Positions 58,001 to 64,000 of a DNA stretch of 64,000 nt are shown here, piece after piece. The stretch's first letter is position 1, and every line of letters starts with the position of its first letter. This DNA comes from Streptococcaceae bacterium AF54-32pH5A (GTDB lineage: Bacteria; Bacillota; Bacilli; Lactobacillales; Streptococcaceae): assembly GCA_027682205.1 (NCBI GenBank), contig JAQDAD010000001.1, positions 992,001 to 1,056,000 on the forward strand, read 5' to 3'. Below the pieces are notes generated by a model. The model searched no databases, was not told where the DNA came from, and saw only the letters and a list, made by a program, of their open reading frames with translations. Made by a program: the position numbers and the translations under genes.

Positions 58001-58760
58001 CAGATGAGGCAAAACGACCACCATCCAACTGCAACATTGGACGAAGATCTGGTGGAATAACTGGAAGGATGTTGAGAATCATCCATTCAGGTTTGTTTCC
58101 AGACTTGTAAAAGGCATCCAAGACATCCAAACGACGGATGGCTTTGACACGTTTTTGTCCAGTAGCTGTTTTCAACTCTTCTTTGAGTTCCGCAATTTCT
58201 TTTTCAAGATCTACTTGTTTCAAGAGGTCTTGGATGGCTTCGGCACCCATCTTGGCAACGAATGATCCATAACCATACTCACGCAAGCGCTCACGGTATT
58301 CACGCTCTGTCATGATAGACTTGTGCTCAAGTGGTGTATCCTTCGGATCAATCACCACATAAGCCGCAAAGTAGATCACTTCCTCGAGGGCACGAGGGCT
58401 CATATCAAGGGTCAAGCCCATACGACTTGGAATCCCCTTGAAGTACCAGATGTGAGATACAGGAGCTTTCAATTCGATATGTCCCATACGCTCACGACGA
58501 ACTTTTGTACGCGTTACTTCAACCCCACAGCGGTCACAAACAATCCCTCTGTAACGAATGCGTTTGTACTTACCACAAGCACATTCCCAGTCTTTTGTAG
58601 GACCAAAGATGACTTCGTCAAAGAGTCCTTCACGTTCTGGTTTCAAGGTACGGTAATTGATTGTTTCAGGTTTTTTGACTTCTCCATAAGACCATGAACG
58701 GACTTTGCTTGGAGAAGCTAGGGTGATTTGCATACTTTTAAAACGATTTACATCAACCAC
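55095..58760 (-). CDS. rpoC: RNA polymerase beta' subunit
   Basis: 1221 aa. The N-terminal zinc ribbon has [20 protein letters not shown] at about residues 59-79. The active-site Mg motif is NADFDGDQM near residue 450, and trigger-loop and bridge-helix regions are intact ([22 protein letters not shown]). The gene is 32 bp downstream of rpoB and shares its promoter and terminator. Confidence 0.98.
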   Translation of the reverse strand: MVDVNRFKSMQITLASPSKVRSWSYGEVKKPETINYRTLKPEREGLFDEVIFGPTKDWECACGKYKRIRYRGIVCDRCGVEVTRTKVRRERMGHIELKAPVSHIWYFKGIPSRMGLTLDMSPRALEEVIYFAAYVVIDPKDTPLEHKSIMTEREYRERLREYGYGSFVAKMGAEAIQDLLKQVDLEKEIAELKEELKTATGQKRVKAIRRLDVLDAFYKSGNKPEWMILNILPVIPPDLRPMLQLDGGRFASSDLNDLYRRVINRNNRLARLLELNAPGIIVQNEKRMLQEAVDALIDNGRRGRPITGPGSRPLKSLSHMLKGKQGRFRQNLLGKRVDFSGRSVIAVGPTLKMYQCGVPREMAIELFKPFVMREIVARDIVQNVKAAKRLVERGDERIWDILEEVIKEHPVLLNRAPTLHRLGIQAFEPVLIDGKALRLHPLVCEAYNADFDGDQMAIHVPLSEEAQAEARILMLAAEHILNPKDGKPVVTPSQDMVLGNYYLTMEEAGREGEGMVFKDRDEAVMAYRNGYVHLHSRVGIATDSLNKPWTEEQKHKVLLTTVGKILFNDIMPEGLPYLQEPTNANLTEGVPAKYFLPLGGDIKEAIRNLELNPPFKKKNLGNIIAEIFKRFRTTETSALLDRMKNLGYHHSTLAGLTVGIADIPVVEDKTEIIEESHKRVEQITKQFRRGMITDDERYNAVTAEWRAAREKLEKRLVANQDPKNPIVMMMDSGARGNISNFSQLAGMRGLMAAPNGRIMELPILSNFREGLSVLEMFFSTHGARKGMTDTALKTADSGYLTRRLVDVAQDVIIREDDCGTDRGLLIRSIAEGNEMIESLEERLNGRYTKKTVKHPETGAVIIGPNELITEDKAREIVNAGVEEVTIRSVFTCNTRHGVCRHCYGINLATGDAVEVGEAVGTIAAQSIGEPGTQLTMRTFHTGGVASNTDITQGLPRVQEIFEARNPKGEAVITEVKGEVTAIEEDASTRTKKVFVKGETGEGEYVVPFTARMRVEVGDQVSRGAALTEGSIQPKRLLAVRDVLSVETYLLGEVQKVYRSQGVEIGDKHIEVMVRQMIRKVRVMDPGDTDLLMGTLMDINDFTDANKDVLIAGGVPATGRPVLMGITKASLETNSFLSAASFQETTRVLTDAAIRGKKDHLLGLKENVIIGKIIPAGTGMARYRNLEPQAINEAAYLAPEQEEIENAPVEEVVEIQVEETVE

Positions 58761-58792
58761 TATTTCTTCCCTTTCTATTTTAAGTGAACTGC

Positions 58793-61700
58793 TTATTCTT
58801 GATCAGCAGCTTCTTCTGTTGCTTCCGCTTTTGTTGCTTTCGCAGCTTCTTCAGCTTCAAAGGCTGCTTTAGCCTCTTGGGCTGCTTTTTCGCGGGCTTT
58901 TTCAAGGTCATCTACGTGGATGACATCTTCGTCCATTCCTTCATCCAAGTCGCGAAGTTCCACTTCTTGGTCATCTTCGTCAAGGACACGCATGTCAAGA
59001 CCAAGAGATTGCAATTCTTTCACAAGAACTCGGAAGGATTCTGGAACACCTGGTTTTGGAATTGGTTTTCCTTTTGTAATAGCTTCATAAGCTTTCAAAC
59101 GTCCGTTGATATCGTCAGACTTGTAGGTCAAGATTTCTTGAAGGACATTTGACGCGCCATAGGCTTCAAGAGCCCAAACTTCCATCTCACCGAAACGTTG
59201 TCCACCAAACTGAGCTTTACCTCCGAGTGGTTGTTGGGTAACAGTTGAGTAAGGTCCGACTGAACGCGCGTGCAACTTATCGTCAACCATGTGGTGGAGT
59301 TTGATCATGTACATGACTCCAACAGAAACACGGTTGTCAAACGGCTCACCTGTACGTCCATCGTAAAGGATTGTTTTGGCATCGCTATCCATACCTGCTT
59401 CTTTGACAGTGTCCCAAAGGTCTTCAGAGCTTGCTCCGTCAAAGACCGGTGTCGCGATGTGAATACCAAGAGTACGAGCTGCCATACCAAGGTGAAGCTC
59501 CATAACCTGACCGATATTCATACGTGATGGCACCCCAAGTGGGTTCAACATGATATCGACTGGAGTTCCGTCTGGAAGGTAAGGCATGTCTTCTACAGGT
59601 ACGATACGAGAGACGACCCCTTTATTCCCGTGACGTCCAGCCATCTTATCTCCGACCTTGATCTTACGTTTTTGAGCGATGTAAACACGAACTAGCATAT
59701 TAACACCAGATTGCAACTCATCTCCATTTGCACGTGTAAAGATCTTAACATCACGAACGACACCATCGGCACCGTGTGGTACACGAAGAGAGGTGTCACG
59801 CACTTCACGAGACTTGTCACCGAAGATAGCGTGCAAGAGACGTTCTTCAGCCGAAAGGTCCTTCTCACCCTTAGGTGTTACTTTACCTACAAGGATATCA
59901 CCTTCTTTAACCTCAGCACCGATACGGATAATACCCATTTCGTCAAGGTCTTTAAGGGCATCTTCACCAACGTTTGGAATTTCACGAGTGATTTCTTCAG
60001 GCCCAAGCTTTGTATCGCGCGTTTCTGATTCGTATTCTTCGAGGTGGACAGATGTGTAGACATCGTCTTTGACCAAGCGTTCACTCATGATAACGGCATC
60101 CTCGAAGTTGTAACCTTCCCAAGTCATGTAGGCAACGATTGGGTTTTGTCCAAGTGCCATTTCCCCTTTTTCCATAGAAGGTCCATCCGCGATAAAGTCG
60201 CCTTTTTCAACGACATCGCCAACTTTAACAAGTGTACGTTGGTTGTAGGCAGTACCTGAGTTTGAACGACGGAATTTTTGGATGTGGTAAACATCCAATG
60301 AACCATCTTCACGGCGAACTTCTACCTTATCTGCATCTGCGTAGGTAACTTTACCATCATACTGAGCAATCACAGCAGCTCCAGAGTCATGAGCTGCTTG
60401 GTATTCCATACCAGTACCAACGTAAGGTGCTTTTGGATCGATCAATGGTACAGCCTGACGTTGCATGTTGGCACCCATGAGGGCACGGTTGGAGTCATCG
60501 TTTTCCAAGAAAGGAATACATGCAGTCGCAACGGCAACTACCTGTTTTGGTGACACATCCATGTAATCAACCACTTCTGCTGGATACTCTTGGTTGACCC
60601 CTTGGTGACGTCCCATTACAGTTTTCTCAGCAAAAGTACCATCTTCGTTGAGGCGAGAGTTAGCCTGCGCTACAGTATATTCATCTTCTTCATCGGCTGT
60701 CAACCAAACGATTTCGTTGGTCACAACACCTGTTTCACGGTCAACCTTACGGTATGGTGTTTGAACAAAGCCATACTTATTCAAGTGTCCGTAAGATGAC
60801 AAGTTATTGATCAAACCGATGTTAGGTCCTTCAGGTGTCTCGATTGGACACATACGACCATAGTGAGTGTAATGCACGTCACGGACTTCATATCCAGCAC
60901 GGTCACGTGTCAAACCACCAGGTCCCAAGGCTGACAAACGGCGTTTGTGAGACAACTCAGAAAGCGGGTTGTGTTGGTCCATGAACTGTGACAACTGTGA
61001 TGAACCAAAGAATTCTTTAACCGCAGCTGTTACAGGACGGATATTGATGATTTGTTGTGGTGTTAAGACTTCATTGTCTTGAACAGACATACGTTCACGG
61101 ACATTACGTTCCATACGAGAAAGTCCAAGACGTACTTGGTTAGCAAGCAATTCACCAACCGCACGGATACGACGGTTTCCAAGGTGGTCGATATCATCCA
61201 CACGTCCGATACCTTCAGCCAAGTTGAGGAAGTAGCTCATCTCTGCAAGGATATCCGCAGGAGTTACAACACGAACCTTGTCATCAGGATTAGCATTACC
61301 AATGATAGTTACAACACGGTCTGGATCCGTTGGCGCAACAATCTTGAATTTTTGAAGGACAACTGGTTCTGTCAGAACAGCTGCATCATTTGGAATATAA
61401 ACGATCTTGTTCAAGTCGCCATCCAAGTGGTGCTCGATGCTTTCAATCACGCTACGAGTCATAACGGTTCCAGCTTCTACCAAGATTTCACCCGTTTCAG
61501 GATCTACCAATGGTTCAGCGATGGTTTGGTTGAGCAAGCGTGTTTTTACATTGAGTTTTTTATTGATTTTGTAGCGACCAACGGCTGCCAAATCGTAGCG
61601 ACGTGGGTCGAAGAATCGTGCCACAAGTAAGCTACGTGAGCTTTCGGCAGTCTTAGGCTCACCTGGACGAAGGCGTTCGTAGATTTCCTTCAATGCTTCG

Positions 61701-62404
61701 TCTGTGCGAGAGTCCATTGGGTTCTTGTGGATATCTTTTTCAACAGTATTGCGAACCAATTCGCTGTCACCAAAGATATCAAAGATTTCATCATCACCTG
61801 AGAAACCAAGCGCACGAACTAAGGTCGTAAATGGAATTTTACGAGTACGGTCGATACGAGTGTAGGCGATGTCTTTTGAGTCGCTTTCCAGTTCCAACCA
61901 AGCTCCACGGTTTGGGATAACCGTTGAGCCGTAGCCCACTTTACCGTTTTTATCTACCTTGTCATTAAAGTAAACACCTGGTGAGCGGACCAACTGAGAT
62001 ACGATAATACGCTCACCACCGTTGATGATGAAGGTTCCCATCTCTGTCATGATTGGGAAATCACCAAAGAAAACTTCTTGGGTCTTAATTTCGCCTGTTT
62101 CTTTATTAATCAAGCGGAAGGTTACAAAAATAGGTGCTGAGTAGCTAGCATCGTGGATACGAGCTTCTTCTAACGTGTATTTTGGTTCCTTGATTTCATA
62201 TCCAACAAATTCCAACTCCATTGTGTCTGTGAAGTTTGAAATTGGCAATACATCTTCAAACACTTCCTTCAGACCGTGGTCTAGGAAAGCTTTGAATGAA
62301 TCCGTTTGAATTTCAATCAAATTTGGTAAGTCAAGAACTTCTTTGATTCTTGAAAAACTACGACGGGTACGATGTTTCCCGTATTGAACGTCATGTCCTG
62401 CCAA
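58793..62404 (-). CDS. rpoB: RNA polymerase beta subunit
   Basis: 1203 aa from a TTG start ([20 protein letters not shown]), preceded by AAAGGAG at 7 nt. The ATG 10 codons upstream would extend into the leader and lacks such a site. The rifampicin region [20 protein letters not shown] and LSALGPGGL is wild type. Promoter TTGAAA-17-TATAAT at 62660-62688; the leader of about 250 nt holds a terminator-like hairpin. Confidence 0.97.
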   Translation of the reverse strand: MAGHDVQYGKHRTRRSFSRIKEVLDLPNLIEIQTDSFKAFLDHGLKEVFEDVLPISNFTDTMELEFVGYEIKEPKYTLEEARIHDASYSAPIFVTFRLINKETGEIKTQEVFFGDFPIMTEMGTFIINGGERIIVSQLVRSPGVYFNDKVDKNGKVGYGSTVIPNRGAWLELESDSKDIAYTRIDRTRKIPFTTLVRALGFSGDDEIFDIFGDSELVRNTVEKDIHKNPMDSRTDEALKEIYERLRPGEPKTAESSRSLLVARFFDPRRYDLAAVGRYKINKKLNVKTRLLNQTIAEPLVDPETGEILVEAGTVMTRSVIESIEHHLDGDLNKIVYIPNDAAVLTEPVVLQKFKIVAPTDPDRVVTIIGNANPDDKVRVVTPADILAEMSYFLNLAEGIGRVDDIDHLGNRRIRAVGELLANQVRLGLSRMERNVRERMSVQDNEVLTPQQIINIRPVTAAVKEFFGSSQLSQFMDQHNPLSELSHKRRLSALGPGGLTRDRAGYEVRDVHYTHYGRMCPIETPEGPNIGLINNLSSYGHLNKYGFVQTPYRKVDRETGVVTNEIVWLTADEEDEYTVAQANSRLNEDGTFAEKTVMGRHQGVNQEYPAEVVDYMDVSPKQVVAVATACIPFLENDDSNRALMGANMQRQAVPLIDPKAPYVGTGMEYQAAHDSGAAVIAQYDGKVTYADADKVEVRREDGSLDVYHIQKFRRSNSGTAYNQRTLVKVGDVVEKGDFIADGPSMEKGEMALGQNPIVAYMTWEGYNFEDAVIMSERLVKDDVYTSVHLEEYESETRDTKLGPEEITREIPNVGEDALKDLDEMGIIRIGAEVKEGDILVGKVTPKGEKDLSAEERLLHAIFGDKSREVRDTSLRVPHGADGVVRDVKIFTRANGDELQSGVNMLVRVYIAQKRKIKVGDKMAGRHGNKGVVSRIVPVEDMPYLPDGTPVDIMLNPLGVPSRMNIGQVMELHLGMAARTLGIHIATPVFDGASSEDLWDTVKEAGMDSDAKTILYDGRTGEPFDNRVSVGVMYMIKLHHMVDDKLHARSVGPYSTVTQQPLGGKAQFGGQRFGEMEVWALEAYGASNVLQEILTYKSDDINGRLKAYEAITKGKPIPKPGVPESFRVLVKELQSLGLDMRVLDEDDQEVELRDLDEGMDEDVIHVDDLEKAREKAAQEAKAAFEAEEAAKATKAEATEEAADQE

Positions 62405-62549
62405 GATGATTCTCCTTTGTAAATAAAGTTCCAAGCCTTATCAATCAGGCTATTGATTATCGTCAAATGGTTGTAAAACCCCTATCACCTCGTCCTTTTG
62501 ATAAATTTTCAGAATCTTTAAATCTTCGTTACAAAAACTCAAAAAGCCG

Positions 62550-62604
62550 AAAAAAAGCACAAAAAGAGCAGCTAAATCCGACTTTTTCAGGAGATTTAAC
62601 TGCT
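62550..62604 (-). terminator. candidate attenuator in the rpoB leader
   Basis: The minus strand reads AGCAGTTAAATC, 14-nt loop, GATTTAGCTGCT, then TTTTTGTGCTTTTTTT: a 12-bp stem with one G-U pair and a long U-tract. It begins about 50 nt after the predicted transcription start. Confidence 0.65.
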
Positions 62605-62659
62605 GTGAGTCCTGTCTGGACAATATATCAGACAAAACCTACGACAAATGATTACTCTT

Positions 62660-62688
62660 ATTATACCTTATTGGACAAGATTTTTCAA
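62660..62688 (-). promoter_or_regulatory. rpoBC promoter
   Basis: On the minus strand TTGAAA (62683-62688), a 17-nt spacer and TATAAT (62660-62665), with an extended AGG rather than TGn. Confidence 0.75.
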
Positions 62689-62777
62689 GGTTTTTTTACC
62701 ATTTTTCAAACAATCTTTTCCTATAAAATGGTTTAACATTTCAAAAGAATTAATCATAAAATTTTCTTTCAAAAATT

Positions 62778-62816
62778 GGGAAAACGCTTGCACAAATGTT
62801 TACCTCATGCTATACT
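62778..62816 (+). promoter_or_regulatory. pullulanase promoter with overlapping cre site
   Basis: TTGCAC (62788-62793), a 17-nt spacer and TATACT (62811-62816), with an extended TGC. The sequence GGGAAAACGCTTGCAC (62778-62793) fits the CcpA site WTGNAANCGNWNNCA with one mismatch and covers the -35. Confidence 0.7.
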
Positions 62817-62846
62817 GATAAGGAATAACTACACAAGGAGAATTGT

Positions 62847-64000
62847 GATGAAAAAGATCCCATCTCAAACTGAGAAAAAAATGATTTATGGTATCCGTTC
62901 CTTGAAAAACGGAACTGGTTCTGTCCTTATCGGTGCCAGCATTATCTTGCTTTCTGCTACAATGCCGACTATTTCAGCTAATGAAAACCTTCCTCAAACT
63001 CAGGAAAATACTAGCCTAGTGACCACGGCCCCTACCGAGACTGAAACTAGTCAAACTCAAAAGCAAGAGCCTATTTCTGAACAAAACAATGCAAACGCTT
63101 CCCTTAGTGCTAAAAAGGAAAACCCAACAACAGACGCTGTTCTAGCTGCTGAAACACCTAAAAAAGATGACGTTACTCCAAGCCAACCTAACAGCAAGGA
63201 AGAGAAAGTAGATACCAGCACTTCGACGCCAAGTTCTGATCAAAAACCACAAGCAGACACTAGTTCTGAAGAACCCATCGCAGACAACTACTTCCGCATC
63301 CATGTAAAAAAACTCCCTGAAGAAAACAAGGATTCTCAAGGTCTTTGGACATGGGACGATGTTGAAAAACCTTCTGAAAACTGGCCAAATGGAGCCAAGT
63401 CTTTCAAGGATGCCAAGCAAGATGACTACGGCTATTACCTAGATGTCAAACTCAAAAATGAGCAAGCCAAGAAGGTCAGCTTCCTCATCAACAATACTAA
63501 AGGGGATAACCTTACTGGAGATCGTTCAGTAGAGCTCCTCTCTCCAAAAATGAATGAGGCTTGGCTAGATGAAAACTATAAGGTATACAACTACCGTCCT
63601 CAGCCAGCGGGAACTGTCCGTGTCAACTACTACCGCACCGACGGGAACTATGACAAAAAATCTCTTTGGTATTGGGGCGATGTCAAGAACCCAAGCAGTG
63701 GAGAATGGCCTGACGGTACTGACTTTACGGCAACTGGAAAATATGGCCGTTACATTGATATTCCACTCAATGAAGCTGCAAGAGAATTCGGATTTTTATT
63801 ACTGGACGAAAGCAAGAAAGGCGATGATGTGAAAATCCGAAAAGAAGATTACAAATTTACAGATTTGAAAAATCACAGTCAAATCTTTCTCAAAGATGAT
63901 GACGAAACCATCTACACCAACCCCTATTACGTGCACGACATCCGCATGACTGGTGCTCAACACGTAGCTAAATCTCGTATCGAAAGCAGCTTTTCTACCC
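62847..64000 (+). CDS. pulA: cell-surface pullulanase, N-terminal part
   Basis: Open at the window end: 384 codons are seen of a protein that is usually about 1,200 residues or more. AAGGAG lies 8 nt before the ATG. The long signal peptide carries a YSIRK-like motif (MIYGIRSLKNGTGSVLIGAS), so secretion is likely at the septum. A Ser/Thr/Pro/Gln-rich linker (about 45-145) follows. Then come two tandem CBM41 glycogen-binding modules, starting FRIHVKKLPEEN near residue 149 and VRVNYYRTDGNY near 256, each with a G-L/S-W-x-W-x-D-V motif. The catalytic GH13 domain lies beyond the window. This is the SpuA type that attacks host glycogen; an LPXTG anchor is expected but not visible. Confidence 0.9.

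Noticed and set aside
62450..62635. 61-codon leftward frame in the rpoB leader
   Set aside because: TTG start with no Shine-Dalgarno, and its hydrophobic stretch is simply the U-tract of the hairpin. Kept only as a possible leader peptide in the attenuator finding.

Overview
The window comes from a Streptococcus of the mitis group, most likely an S. oralis, S. mitis or S. infantis type strain. The housekeeping proteins (RpoB, RpoC, RecA, EF-G, S12, the ilv enzymes, pur operon repressor) look streptococcal, base composition is low-GC, promoters often carry an extended TGn -10, and ribosome binding sites are strong AGGAGG types. The cinA-recA pair has a ComX cin-box, but the dinF-lytA genes that follow recA in S. 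pneumoniae are absent. Neighbourhoods that I remember as far apart in S. pneumoniae are joined here, so the gene order is a shuffled version of the pneumococcal one.

Layout. 1-8605: the end of lysA, purR, and a leftward run tatD-rnmV-rsmA-rsgA-rpe-thiN-rmuC-yhaM for tRNA/rRNA maturation and basic metabolism. 8757-13655: a KimA-type potassium transporter, rpmH (L34, GTG start), a DUF2625 gene, an alanine-type aminotransferase and a small membrane protein. 13815-20913: universal stress protein, uppP, a DUF2207 membrane protein, an amino-acid ABC importer (fused binding protein and permease plus ATPase), a small helix-turn-helix-like protein and an SPFH protein. 20990-25694: the branched-chain amino acid genes ilvB-ilvN-ilvC-ilvA behind a promoter with a CodY-like box. 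25866-29295: the str operon rpsL-rpsG-fusA. 29447-33233: a six-gene unit with two small membrane proteins, an ABC-2 exporter and a DesK/DesR-type two-component system. 33409-37576: lipoprotein, fakA, an Asp23-family gene, rpmB, and a LytTR regulator with a LiaF-like membrane partner.

The most unusual stretch is 37654-41352. An AT-rich block of about 3.3 kb carries an intact LPXTG surface adhesin with a SEC10/PgrA domain (849 aa) and the decayed remnant of a second LPXTG protein on the other strand. The block is bounded by two direct repeats of about 217 bp. Each repeat is a copy of the 3' end of the adjacent PAP2 phosphatase gene, and they differ mostly at synonymous sites. This looks like DNA imported by recombination.

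41177-54810: PAP2 phosphatase, a MarR-controlled heterodimeric ABC multidrug exporter, YebC-like regulator, MATE exporter, GNAT acetyltransferases, recA, cinA, an LCP-family wall ligase, tsaE and a membrane protein. 55095-62404: rpoC and rpoB; the rpoB leader contains a strong intrinsic-terminator-like hairpin that suggests attenuation. 62847-64000: start of a cell-wall pullulanase with tandem CBM41 modules behind a catabolite-controlled promoter.

No rRNA, tRNA, CRISPR array, prophage or complete insertion sequence was seen.
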